Shown here piece by piece: positions 1 to 11,476 of a stretch of DNA of 64,000 nt. The stretch lies in assembly GCA_963969595.1 (NCBI GenBank), contig OZ018408.1:1-64000 (forward strand). Direction: 5' to 3'. The stretch comes from Neckera pumila. Taxonomy: Eukaryota; Streptophyta; Bryopsida; Hypnales; Neckeraceae. Each line of letters starts with the position of its first letter. The first letter of the stretch is position 1. Made by a program: the position numbers and the translations under genes. The notes beneath the pieces were generated by a model that was not told the DNA's origin, ran no database searches, and worked only from the letters and a program-made list of their open reading frames with translations.

Positions 1-2160
1 CTAAACCCTAAACCCTAAAACCTAAACCTAACCCTAAACCCCTAAACCCCTAAACCCTATACCTAAACCCTAAACCCCTAAACCCTAAACCCTAAACCCT
101 AAACCCTAAACCCTAACCTAAACCCTAAAACCCTAAACCCTAAACCCTAAACCCTAAAACCCTAAACCCTAAACCCTAAACCCTAAACCCTAAACCCTAA
201 ACCCTAAACCCTAAACCCTAAACCCTAAACCCTAAACCCTAAACCCTAAACCCTAAAACCCTAAACCCTAAACCCTAAACCCTAAACCCTAAACCCTAAA
301 CCCTAAACCCTAAACCCTAAACCCTAAACCCTAAACCCTAAACCCAAAAAACCCTAAACCCTAAACCCTAAACCCTAAACCCTAAACCCTAAACCCTAAA
401 CCCTAAACCCTAAACCCTAAACCCTAAACCCTAAACCCTAAACCCTAAACCCTAAACCCTAAACCCTAAACCCTAAACCCTAAACCCTAAACCCTAAACC
501 CTAAACCCTAAACCCTAAACCCTAAACCCTAAACCCTAAACCCTAAACCCTAAACCCTAAACCCTAAACCCTAAACCCTAAACCCTAAACCCTAAACCCT
601 AAACCCTAAACCCTAAACCCTAAACCCTAAACCCTAAACCCTAAACCCTAAACCCTAAACCCTAAACCCTAAACCCTAAACCCTAAACCCTAAACCCTAA
701 ACCCTAAACCCTAAACCCTAAACCCTAAACCCTAAACCCTAAACCCTAAACCCTAAACCCTAAACCCTAAACCCTAAACCCTAAACCCTAAACCCTAAAC
801 CCTAAACCCTAAACCCTAAACCCTAAACCCTAAACCCTAAACCCTAAACCCTAAACCCTAAACCCTAAACCCTAAACCCTAAACCCTAAACCCTAAACCC
901 TAAACCCTAAACCCTAAACCCTAAACCCTAAACCCTAAACCCTAAACCCTAAACCCTAAACCCTAAACCCTAAACCCTAAACCCTAAACCCTAAACCCTA
1001 AACCCTAAACCCTAAACCCTAAACCCTAAACCCTAAACCCTAAACCCTAAACCCTAAACCCTAAACCCTAAACCCTAAACCCTAAACCCTAAACCCTAAA
1101 CCCTAAACCCTAAACCCTAAACCCTAAACCCTAAACCCTAAACCCTAAACCCTAAACCCTAAACCCTAAACCCTAAACCCTAAACCCTAAACCCTAAACC
1201 CTAAACCCTAAACCCTAAACCCTAAACCCTAAACCCTAAACCCTAAACCCTAAACCCTAAACCCTAAACCCTAAACCCTAAACCCTAAACCCTAAACCCT
1301 AAACCCTAAACCCTAAACCCTAAACCCTAAACCCTAAACCCTAAACCCTAAACCCTAAACCCTAAACCCTAAACCCTAAACCCTAAACCCTAAACCCTAA
1401 ACCCTAAACCCTAAACCCTAAACCCTAAACCCTAAACCCTAAACCCTAAACCCTAAACCCTAAACCCTAAACCCTAAACCCTAAACCCTAAACCCTAAAC
1501 CCTAAACCCTAAACCCTAAACCCTAAACCCTAAACCCTAAACCCTAAACCCTAAACCCTAAACCCTAAACCCTAAACCCTAAACCCTAAACCCTAAACCC
1601 TAAACCCTAAACCCTAAACCCTAAACCCTAAACCCTAAACCCTAAACCCTAAAACCCTAAACCCTAAACCCTAAACCCTAAACCCTAAACCCTAAACCCT
1701 AAACCCTAAACCCTAAACCCTAAACCCTAAACCCTAAACCCTAAACCCTAAACCCTAAACCCTAAACCCTAAACCCTAAACCCTAAACCCTAAACCCTAA
1801 ACCCTAAACCCTAAACCCTAAACCCTAAACCCTAAACCCTAAACCCTAAACCCTAAACCCTAAACCCTAAACCCTAAACCCTAAAACCCTAAAACCCTAA
1901 ACCCTAAACCCTAAACCCTAAACCCTAAACCCTAAAACCCTAAAACCCTAAACCCTAAACCCTAAACCCTAAACCCTAAACCCTAAACCCTAAACCCTAA
2001 ACCCTAAACCCTAAACCCTAAACCCTAAACCCTAAACCCTAAAACCCTAAAACCCTAAACCCTAAAACCCTAAAACCCTAAACCCTAAAACCCTAAAACC
2101 CTAAAACCCTAAACCCTAAAACCCTAAAACCCTAAAACCCTAAACCCTAAACCCTAAACC
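1..2160. repeat. Telomere, CCCTAAA repeat array
   Basis: Nearly uninterrupted CCCTAAA heptamers read 5' to 3' on the plus strand, so this is the left chromosome end with the G-rich TTTAGGG strand running outward. This is the plant (Arabidopsis-type) telomere unit. The outermost 130 bases are irregular (CCTAAA, CCCCTAAA and a CCCTATA), which may be consensus error at the contig end. There is one interruption near 343-353. Octamers CCCTAAAA occur singly near 1650 and 1885-1950 and become frequent from about 2038 to 2145, next to the first non-telomeric base. No subtelomeric spacer follows. Confidence 0.99.
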
Positions 2161-5100
2161 TACGAACTAGGGGTCCGGCCTACGGAAACTAGGGATCCGT
2201 TTGAAAAAGGCGGCACATTAAATGACGGAACCAACGGGTGTCGATCACTGGCCGGGTACTTAAACGGATCATCTTCTCATTCTTCTCCCTCTTTCTTCCG
2301 CTCGAGGAGGTGTGTGTTTTTCTCGTAGAAGAGTGAAAGAGTGGTGAGTTAGGCCGGATAGGGAGAGAAGGAAAGGAGGGTGCCGATTGCACCGGATTAG
2401 AGTTCAATGGCGGAAACGTCAGCGCAGGGACAGAAGACAGTTCCGTCTGTCAAACTCTTATACTCGATCATTCCATCAGATCCCTGTGAACGTTTAGAGT
2501 TAGAAGAAGATTTGTCCACACTAGGGTGTATAGGGTTCATCCGGAAACCCTGGACGGTGAGGAGTGAAGACTTTCTTCGGGAGTTATTTTTTGGGGCGCC
2601 GAACTAGTTCGAGCCGACGCCAAGGGGGCGGTTATCGTCCTGGACGGAAGGGATGTGGGCGGAAACTTACGGGTTAACGCAGTCCGGATCCGGAAGCGCA
2701 ACCAGGATAGATAAGTTTCATGAGGGGAAATTCAAGAAGCCACCACACCACAAGGAGGGTTTCTCCGTGAGTGACTGTAGCAATGAGCGTCATAGGAGGT
2801 TACTGAATTTCCTGATCCCCATAGTATATCCAGAAAAGCCCACGAGAGTTACGGTCACAGTCGCCAATACTATTTTCGGAGCGCTGGAAGGCCGGGTCGT
2901 GAATTGGGCAGGCCTAATTCACCAGAAGGTCAAGAAGATGGCGATGGCAGTCGAGAAGGCCAAGCAGAGTCCCGTCAGTACGTACTTGTTCCATTTATAT
3001 CATTATTATGATTACATGACCCCGCCGGAACAAGTTGTGTATGAAACCGGAATGCAGATCCTGAAATACGGATTCACGGAGGAGTTGAAGTCGACGGAAG
3101 AAGCAACCGAAGAAGAAGAGGAAGAAGAGGAGCATCCGGAACCGAAGCCGCTAGAGAAGAAGAAGCGGCATAAGCTAACCAATCCGGATTCACGAAGAGC
3201 GAGTCTGGACGTGCCGGAATTGAATCCGGCCCTGTCTACCGATGTCTCCGACTTCTATGACGCCGGAGCCCGATGGATGGCACAGTGTCGGAAGATGCAC
3301 GCCGAGATGGCCGGGGTGATCATGGGCGTCGCCAGCGAATTGAACGTTGAGACGGATCAGATCTTCAACGAAATCCGGAAGAGACTTGATCCGGCACTAC
3401 TCCAAGAGAAGGACAAGGAGATCGCACTACTGAAGGCGGAACGGAATAACTACAAGAACAAGTTTTACTGGACGGAGGGGCAATCGATCGCAGCCCAGAA
3501 GAAGGAGACGGATGCCCTGAAACTCATCCAAGATTTGAAGGGGTTGGTAGAGCAACCGGAACATTTGATCATCCGGTCCGCGCTCTTCACGATGAAATTA
3601 GATACCGATGGCATCATCACCGGATCTCGGGTGTTGCAGGTCCTGGTTGATTACGAGGCCAAGATGAAGACCGTTTTGGACGAGATGAGGCAGCTGCTGA
3701 AACCCCTGGATGTGGCCAAGGACGAGTTTGGGCCGCTTCCGAATATCTTCATGGAGTCACCGGTCAAGTACGGAGCCGAAACTTCCGGAACGAAAAAAGA
3801 CCCGGGTTTGAAGTCTCTCTTCAAGCTGCCCCAGGTACCTCCCTCAGGTCAATTCCCGAAGTGGGGAACCGTGAGTAATTTTAGTCCTTCCTCACAGTCT
3901 CCGGCGGAATCCGGAAAGACAGGGCAGAGATTGCCAATCCGGAGGGACCTCTTAGAAGGTATGGGAACAATAAATCCGGCAAGGGAGCATTCGGATAAAT
4001 TCCCCCACATGGCGGAACCATCACCAGCACGGGGGACACAGTTGATCGATTTGGAAGATCCGGCTCCAGAGGCGAGACCGGAACTCAAGCCGGAAACCCG
4101 GAAAGAACACAAAGACGGAAATAGTGGAGGTCGAATTCTCCGATCCGGATGAAGAACTGGAGATGGTACCCCCGAGGAAGCAACTCAAACTCCGGAAGTC
4201 GGAGAAGCGGAAGCCGGAGGGAAAGAAGCCAGCAAAGCAAGAGATCAAGGACTCTGAATCCGGTGAGTTTGAGTTCACTACTGATTCTGATGAGGATACG
4301 GATGAAGAGGATACGTCTCCTACGACCCGGCAGAATCCGCCTCGAGCTGCCAAGATGACGCCAGCTAAGGGTTCCGGTAAATTAATCAAGCAGGGAGCCG
4401 GGAGTTCAAAGAAGTCTCGGATGACCAAGTAGTTCAAAGGGGATTATTTGTAGTGGTGGATTAGATTTTTTTAGTTAGGTCCGGAACCGGAATCCTAGTA
4501 TGGGTCCGGGTTCCAGAAGTTTAGGGATAAGGACTTTCCGGTTAAATCGGGATTTCCTTGGTGTGTGTGTGTGGTTGCCCTGGTTTTGGGCTGCCCTTTG
4601 TTGTTTTTAGGGTGTTGACTTTGGTTTTGATTTGGGTTTTTAAGGGTGGGCAAGTTAGTTGCCTCTCATTCCATCCTAGTTGATATTCATCTGTATTTCA
4701 TTCCCTTTTCGAAATCTAAGCCCTCGGGTATGCAGTTTGGCTTTATCAGTGTATCCGGATTGTGTTGCCTTGTGGTCTGGGTGTTAGAAGGAAAGGACGG
4801 GTGAGGAGGAATCCGGATTTAGGAGAATACGGTCTAAGTCGAGAGTGTGCTATTGTAATGTTGTTGGATTGTTGACTTAGGAGCTGTGCACTGTGTCTTT
4901 AAATTACTACTAGAGTAGTCCGGATCTGAGTAGCGGGGAAGCGAGTCCGGTTGTCAAGCCGTGCGGAGGTAAGCGCCCGCCCAAGGAAGTTCCCACCTGT
5001 CCGGAAGATCTGCCAACCTTAGAATTCATCTAATCTCTAGAAAGATCACACACCCTTATACTTGACTCTGAGATCTGTCGTTGTAGTTAGGGAGAGTGAA

Positions 5101-5527
5101 GTGTTCTTGAGTGACCTGCTTTCCGGATTTACCATCCGGAAGCTGTGAGGATCCGGATCTTCTCGTCTTGCTACAACTCTTTGAGTACTTGGGTGTTTTT
5201 ATTTGTGTTTGTTAGAATTGTAGGAGAACAATGAGTGGTGAGTCCCTACCCCTCTACAAGACCAATAGTGGACCCTCTGATGGTAAAACAGAGGTATAGA
5301 AAACCGGATTGGAAGCAGAGACGTAAACCGGATTCCGGATAGTTCATGATCCGGATTGTAAAGGAAGCCGGAAAGAGAGAAAGTAAGTGAGGAGAAAAGA
5401 AAGATAGAAAAGCCGGATAGCTAGAACATACTACATAGAATCCGGAAATTCCCTGGGACGATATTCCGTGTTATCTTGGTACAATTTTTGTGTTAAGGAT
5501 ACTTACGCCTAGATTGCGCGTACGACA
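2161..5527 (+). mobile_element. Truncated LTR of a Ty3/gypsy-type element (copy A), abutting telomere
   Basis: This stretch starts at the last telomere repeat and ends with TACGACA, which parallels the TGCGACA end of the complete LTR at 9733. It carries a diverged copy of the LTR-resident ORF (2407-4432). Near 5270 it has a conserved segment, CCCTCTGATGGT followed by ACAGAGGTA, also seen near 9420 and 17595 in the LTRs of the complete element. It is rich in CCGGA. Its 5' end is missing, presumably lost when the telomere was added or by recombination. The 3' boundary at 5527 is inferred from the terminal motif; no convincing primer-binding site follows it. Confidence 0.7.
2407..4432 (+). pseudogene. 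LTR-resident ORF, copy A (one stop, one frameshift)
   Basis: The frame opens at ATG 2407, crosses an in-frame TAG at 2605-2607 and stays open to TGA 4150-4152. A second frame (4124-4432) continues in acidic and basic sequence ending in Lys-rich residues, so a one-base shift near 4120-4150 is likely. The inferred product is about 670 residues: an N-terminal globular region (to about residue 190), an E-rich and K-rich linker, then a helical charged region. The N-terminal region aligns by eye with the ORFs at 6970 and 16190, for example in the shared PEKPTRVT and NTIFG motifs before a VNWA motif. The (L/V)xxIVxPEKPTR...VNW pattern resembles the 'putative plant transposon protein' domain found in plant gypsy elements; that family link is from memory. 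Function unknown. Confidence 0.65.
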
Positions 5528-6398
5528 TTTACATTTTCTACAATCTAAAAAGTGAACAAATATGGTGGTTCACAGATACTTGGCAAGAATTAAAATCCTG
5601 AAAACTAGAAGTAGATTTGAAAAGGACAAATTGAGATGAATTAGATTAACAAGAGAAATACACGAAGAACAAGAGGTAGTAAATTGGGCACAAAAACAAC
5701 CTACATTTACCTATGGCCCTAAAGAGTGTAGGACCTTGGTTGCTATAGTATTTAGAGGTCCGCTTCTAGGATTTGATGGAAAATATGAATTATCTAACCT
5801 CTAGTCTAGCATAGCAGAAGCCACCGTCGACCTAGGTACTATCAAATGCATTGGTCCTGAATTTTATCATTACGAAGATGACGGGACCTTTGCCCAATGG
5901 CTTCAAGAACACCTTTATTCAAGTGATGCAACTTTTGTCATCAAAGGAGAACCTTTGAGTCCCCCTCCGGAAAGGACAGAAATGATACCTTCTATTATCA
6001 CTACAAAAAGTGTACAATCAGGGCCATCTCACGAAGGGTCTACAACCCCGGACACCGACTATTCGGAAAGGATTTAGGGTTTGTAATTATTACACAAGTT
6101 CAAAACACTAGATTTAGAAGACAAGACGCCCTCACCAAGAGAAGATGCGCCAAGTCGTAGTACTCCACATGACTTTCCAAGTTTGTCAACCGATGAACCA
6201 AGCAAGGAACCAAGACCAATGGATGTCATACCAACCCCTAAGCCACTAACAACCAACCAGGAAATGGTCCACCTCCAGATACTTTCCCCTATTCTAATCT
6301 CTTTTGAATTACGTCCATTCACAAAAACGATTCGAAATATACCATGCATATTTTGCATCAAACCTTCCACAATCCATGGATGTATTCATCAGGGGCAA
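5528..6398 (+). pseudogene. Decayed internal region of a retroelement
   Basis: One frame runs from ATG 5562 to TAG 6075-6077 with only two internal stops (a TGA after about 25 codons and a TAG about 55 codons later). A Pro/Ser/Thr-rich frame then continues from about 6108 to 6398, where the complete element begins. The composition (acidic, Pro/Ser-rich second half) would suit a Gag-like protein following LTR copy A. I see no zinc knuckle or enzymatic motif, so the identity is inferred from position only. Confidence 0.4.
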
Positions 6399-6688
6399 TG
6401 TCGCAACCGGAATTTGTGGTTTTTCTCTAACTGTCTGAATAACGGAACGAAAACCGGTAGTTAGCATCCGTATCCGGTTAGAAGGGCAAAAGAAAACTAC
6501 GGATAGGCAGCGATAATCCAGTAAGGAGAAAACTGTATCTGTTCCGGTCAGAATGGTAGTATTCAGGAGCGGAATCATATCCGGACTTCACCTCAGAACG
6601 GATTAGGGATGGACCGGATCGATATGGACCGGATCAATATGGACCGGACCGGAAAAAGGTCATGATGACGTGCCAGGGGTCCTGAGAG

Positions 6689-6696
6689 TATATAAG
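6689..6696 (+). promoter_or_regulatory. TATA box upstream of LTR ORF
   Basis: TATATAAG lies about 275 bases upstream of the ATG of the LTR-resident ORF (6970). It is conserved in the 3' LTR near 15909 as TATATAAA. It could drive the LTR ORF or the genomic RNA. Confidence 0.6.
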
Positions 6697-6969
6697 GGCT
6701 GGTCGTCCTCATTTTCACTCCTTTACTTCCCTTGAGCTCTGGAGCTGACCTTGAGCGCTTTTTCGCCTCTGTCCGCGCCAGAGCCATTGATGCATGTGCG
6801 CTTCCGGCTGGGTGTGTCTGAGAGTGTAGGAAGAGTAAAGAACGTGTGGGTTGCAGGTTTTGTGAGTGCCTTCCGGTTGAGATCGGACGAGAGGAAGTGA
6901 GGAACGGGACGTGCGGCTAGGAGAGTGTGAGGTAGCGATCGGTAAGGGTCCAGTGGTTATTTGGTGTCC

Positions 6970-8622
6970 ATGCCTCAGCTGCGTAAGGCCAGACCAAGCG
7001 CTCCCAGCTCCTCCTCCGATATTAAACTCCGGAAGATAGTTCCGGTCATTCCTATGGAGGAACCGGCCCGGACTGAGTTAGTAGAGGATCTCAACGCGAT
7101 GGGGTGCCTCGTCTTGATAGATAAACCCTGGGGGTTTCATGAGGAGCGGATTGTGAGGGAGATTAAGTGCAAGGTGTCGAACGAGTTCGACAACACTCTC
7201 CGTGGCCGCCCGACCAAATGGGAAGAAGAACGGTGGAGGGAAGTTTACAACTTCCGGATGGGAGGTTCCGGTATGGCCGGGCGGAAGGACAAGTTCATCC
7301 ATGACAAATTTCATGGGGAACCGAGTAACAAGGACGGGTACGCGGTCGCAGACTGTAAAAACGACCGGCATCGTAACCTCCTTCAGTTCCTGGTTCCGAT
7401 CGTCCACCCGGAGAAGCCGACGAGGGTGACGATGACCCTCGGGAACACCATTTTCGGTTCCCTGAGCGGGGAACGGAAGGTGAACTGGGCCCGGATCTTT
7501 TCCGATCTGGTGTCCTAGTTGGTGACGAGGATCTGAAAGAGTAGGGCCACTCCTTTGAGTCCCTACCTTTTCCACTTGTACCAGCGGAACCAACTTCTCA
7601 CTCCTACTAAGGAGAAGACGTGGGGTGTTCAGGAATCAATCCTGAAGTATGGAGAGTCGGGTTTGGATGACGAGCTAGAGGAGCAGACCGGATCCAAACC
7701 CGAGACGGAAGAAGAGGAAGAGGAAGAGCTGTCTCGACAGAGGAAGCGTCAGAAGACGACACCTCCTCATAAGAGAAGACCCCCATCAAACCCCCGGTCC
7801 ACACCAGAATAGGGACCGGATGTTGAGATGCCGGATCTCGAGGATCCGAACGACCCGTTCAACCAGTTAACGGTTGTCCTGGCCGGAATCCGAGCGGACT
7901 GGGAGGTCAAGCGAAGGACCTTGACCACTATCTCTGAACTGGTGGGCGCACCGGCTGATAGCGATTTGCCGGGTAAGGTGGGGCAATTCCTGGCCGATCC
8001 GGAAGAAAACCGGAAACAAGAAACGGAGATCCGTCGACTTCAGGAGGAAATCGATACTCTGAGGGCGGACATGGTCACCCTCAGGGAAGACAAGGCAGCA
8101 GTCCGGGAGATGGCGGAGGCAACCCAGAAGGTGGCTGAGTCGGTGAAGGGCACTCTTGGAGAGTCCAGATCCACCGCAGTCAAGGCAACCTTATTTGACC
8201 AAGGGGTGCACGAGGAGAAGAAGGTATCCGGTTCCCGGATAGTTCGAATCCTCAGCGACTTCACCGATCGGGTGGAAACATCCTTAGTGGCAGCACGAGA
8301 GGCGGCCGACCGGATGGACGTCAGCAGTCAAAAGCTGAAGGGGTCCTTGTTTTCCCGAGAAATCCACCTCTCTGAAATTTCGATGCCGGATTCGTTTCCA
8401 GCAGGAGGATCGAATCTGGGGGAGTGCAAGGATCATACCCCTGAGTGACAGAAGAGTCTCAGAAAACCTAGAACGGGGCAGCCAATCCAGATAGATTCAT
8501 TGCCCGGGTCAGATCTTCCAGATCCAGCTGCCTGTGAACGGAGCCGGAACTTGGTGGACGTCTTCAATCAACTGCCCGAGGAACCTAGGAGTCCTACGCT
8601 GGGCGGGGGAATTGGAAAGTAG
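6970..8622 (+). pseudogene. LTR-resident ORF, copy B (four in-frame stops)
   Basis: A single frame from ATG 6970 to TAG 8620-8622 (about 550 codons) is interrupted by TAG 7516-7518, TGA 7534-7536, TAG 7810-7812 and TGA 8446-8448, but has no frameshift. The first 183 codons are open and nearly identical to the 3' LTR copy. Visible regions: a basic Ser-rich N-terminus; a globular domain (about residues 25-220) with the PEKPTRVT and NTIFG motifs; a Glu run and a Lys/Arg-rich linker (about 240-285); and a heptad-like charged helix (about 350-420) that could form a coiled coil. The layout matches copy A at 2407-4432, so the protein was conserved between diverged elements. It lies wholly inside the LTR. 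Function unknown; a structural or accessory retroelement protein is plausible. Confidence 0.75.
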
Positions 8623-8762
8623 GATAGGAAATTAGTAGGAATGTAAAATATTTGTAAGTTAGTTAGGACCGGATCGGATGACTATCCAGTCTGGCTTGTT
8701 AGGATTAGGTCCGGATTTCTAGCGCGGATTTCGAGGTCCCTTTTTGCTTTGTACTCAAGTTG

Positions 8763-8770
8763 TATATAAG
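8763..8770 (+). promoter_or_regulatory. Second TATA box in 5' LTR
   Basis: TATATAAG followed by a GC-rich stretch and pyrimidine-rich TTCTTTCATCTC; conserved in the 3' LTR near 16935. Placed downstream of the LTR ORF, it is a candidate promoter for genomic RNA, which would put the ORF in U3. Activity is inferred. Confidence 0.55.
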
Positions 8771-9743
8771 TCAGCCCCCGCTTGGGAGCTGGGAGTTCTT
8801 TCATCTCATTTTCGCGTACGTCTTCTCTTGGCTGCTTGTTGTGTGTCTCTCCCGTGTGCGGCAGGGTCGTGGAGTGAGGAGTTAGGAAGGCGCATGCTAA
8901 TGTAGGTGTGATTTCTCCCTTTGGCGCGTTTGTTTTCGGTCTTATGTGCAGGTGAGCGGGTTGCGTAACCGTTGGGAGGGGATTCCAGTTCCTCAGCAGC
9001 TCTAGAGTTTAGAATTCCGGGCGAGACAGCCATTGTTAAGCTAGGTGGATAGGGAGGGATTCCTTAGTCGCGCTAGAACTCCTGGGTGTGAAATCCGGTT
9101 GAGTGTCCGATCTCCTGAGAGATCTCGCCGCCTCATTGGGCAAACGGAAGAACTTTAGTAGAAGTTGGAACGGACGGGTTCTCTTGCAGCCGCCTGGCTT
9201 TGCACAGACGGAACGGTACGCCAAGGTCGTTGTAGTATGGAAGGGCCGTACGTGGGGTCTTTGTGTGACCGGTGATCCGGAGAAGTTTTCTAGGTTGCTG
9301 TGAAGGATCAAACCGGGTCCGGGTTAGTATAGAGAATTAAAGGAAGAAGAAGTGGGTCTTCAGCCACTATAATTCACGGAAGGAGCGGCGGGCCTGCCGC
9401 TCTCAAAAACAAGAGGCGATCCCTCTGATGGTGAAACAGAGGTAAAACTAAACCGGGTAGTAGTGTGAGCAGATGAGAGTGATTAGACTCAGGCGGAACG
9501 CAGATCGGATCGGAGAAATAAAAACGGGTCTGACTGGAGTTTTGGGTGTTGTTGTGTTTCCGGTTGTGTGTTGGAACCGGAAGAGGAAATATAGGTACTG
9601 ACTTAGCTTAGAGACCAAATAAGGCTATCTACTTCACAGAATCTCGCGGGTTCGATCTTTAGAGTCACTTTGTTATACTTTAAAGTGGTTTTTGGTAGTA
9701 TAACTGGGAAATTGCTTGCCCTGTGCTGCGACATACAAAAATC

Positions 9744-9761
9744 TGGCGCTGCTGCCGGGGA
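9744..9761 (+). other. Primer-binding site (tRNA-Asp type)
   Basis: TGGCGCTGCTGCCGGGGA, 10 bases after the 5' LTR end. It differs at two positions from the TGGCGCCGTTGCCGGGGA site used by many plant gypsy elements, complementary to the tRNA-Asp 3' end (from memory). Its position fixes the LTR boundary. Confidence 0.85.
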
Positions 9762-9880
9762 TTCTAAAGCTATTTGCTCTCTTTTGATCCCTATTAGCTA
9801 AAGTCAGTTGTTATTGAGACTTCCATGTGGTAGTTAGAGTTCCGGTTTGCAGGCAGATCGGAGAACCGGATCTCGCACCC

Positions 9881-11476
9881 ATGAGGAGGAGGACAAGAAG
9901 TGAAATCAGGCAATTCCGGAAGAATCAACGTGGAAAGTCGTCGGGGTTAGGTCTTAGTGATCCGGATACATCTCAACCGGACGACCAACCCATTTTTGTA
10001 CCTGCACCTGGTGAAGGGAACGGGAGTCCAAGATCGGAGGATACACCCCCAACTTCTGAGCAAGTATCGGAACCGGAAGGAGACGAACCATCGTCAGGAG
10101 AAGACAGGATGACTCGGTTGAGGTACAAGCGTTTCAAGGGAGACGGAAGCCAGGACGCGGATGAATGGCTGTGCGAGTTCCAGTTGACCGCGCTTGCCAA
10201 TCAGGAGAACGAGGCCGCTCAACAAAGGATCTTTCAAGGATTGCTGAAGGGGGAAGCACTCAAATGGTACCAAGATGTTCCGGAGGTGACCCGGAATGAT
10301 TGGGATCAACTGAGAACGGACTTCCTACAGGCTTTCCGAGAAGTGGGTGGAGAGGCCAGAGCGTTAGGTCGTTTGAGTACTCTCACGATGAAGTCAACCG
10401 AATCCGTACGAAAGTATGGGCAGAGGGTGAAAGCGCTCATGCAGAAGTTGACTACGGAGATTGCCCCTGGTCTACAAGTAGAATGGTACGTAGCCGGATT
10501 ACCGGAATCCATGGGGTTCCTTATCCGCCAAACGAGACCAAGAACGCTACGGGAGGCCATGGATGCTGCGACCAACTACGAAAACTCGGCTCAGTCACTC
10601 CGGAAATCCTTGCGGAGAAGTGAAAGGAAGGCGAAGGAGAAGAGCAAGAGGAGTAATCGGAAGTCGAAGCATAGTAAGAAAATTTTGGATTCGGAGAGCA
10701 GTTCTGAGTCATCCGGATCGGAAGTTTCCGATCCCAGCTCGTCAAGTTCGAAGGAGGACCAGAGTGTTTTGCCCCCACGACGTTTGTCCAAGAGAGGTCA
10801 GAGAGAGAAGACCGTCGTTAAGGTCAAGACGGAGGATCCGGATTCAAAGAAGTTTATGAAGAAGATCCAAGAATCTCTAGAGGCAATCAAGGTGAACCTC
10901 GCTGAGAACCGGAGACTGAGACGGATCGTTCCAACCTCTTGAGCTAACATCTGGTGCGGAAGGTGCGGAGAACCGGGTCACTACCCGAGCGAATGTCAGA
11001 AGGCAACCCCAAAGCAAGTTCACTACGTGTATCCAGATGAAGAAACGTACTACACCATGGCGGCTGAAGAAGAGGAGGAGGTCTACCAAGTTCAACCTAC
11101 TTACGGGAGAGGAAAAGGTATTGCTGTTCCAATCCGTTCCAATGTGTTGAACCGGAACTTTCTACCTGGACCCAGTCAAGGCCCAGGGATGCAGCCACTT
11201 ATGCGAGTACCGGGATATCCGGATAAGCAAGTGGTGATTTGCTATTGTTGCGGAGAACCGGGACACTATGCTAGTAGTTGTCCTCACAAGGGACAAGGGC
11301 AAGGTGCACCACGGATTCTGCCGTGCCAGAATTGTGGAGAGTACGAACATGCCGAGCAAGATTGCTCCAAACCAGCGCAACCGCGGCCGGTTTACAAGCA
11401 AGTGCAAATTCTTCCAAGGGAGCAGACCGCACTGAATTATGGTCATTCAGCCGGGACAGAGAATCCGGAAAAGTGA
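9881..11476 (+). pseudogene. gag: gag polyprotein with three CCHC zinc knuckles, one internal stop
   Basis: The frame is open from about 9827; the first ATG is 9881, starting an Arg-rich N-terminus. A TGA at 10940-10942 interrupts it just before the nucleocapsid, and the next stop is TGA 11474-11476. The capsid-like part contains the retrotransposon Gag pattern (DADEWLCEF around 10157, then AFREVGGEA around 10330). Next comes a Ser/Lys/Glu-rich basic segment. Three CX2CX4HX4C knuckles follow at 10955-10996, 11240-11281 and 11324-11365. The product would form the particle and bind genomic RNA. The first stop fits a CGA to TGA change, so the original gag-pol was probably one long frame. Confidence 0.85.

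Larger units (their letters stand above)
6399..9733 (+). repeat. 5' LTR (3335 bp) with internal coding frame
   Basis: This is the left copy of the direct repeat, TGTCGCA...TGCGACA, ending 10 bases before the primer-binding site. It contains two TATA boxes (6689 and 8763) and a long ORF between them. Relative to the 3' LTR it has an extra copy of a 15-bp CCGGA-containing unit near 6620-6640 and about 1,048 bp (about 7664-8711) that the 3' copy lacks. Length is large for a plant LTR. Confidence 0.95.

Noticed and set aside
2189..2407. Minus-strand ORF beside the telomere
   Set aside because: Composition and overlap with the LTR leader indicate chance; no motif.
9640..9670. tRNA-like B box (GGTTCGATC) in the LTR tail
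   Set aside because: No A box at the right spacing, and no cloverleaf could be drawn; it is part of the LTR.
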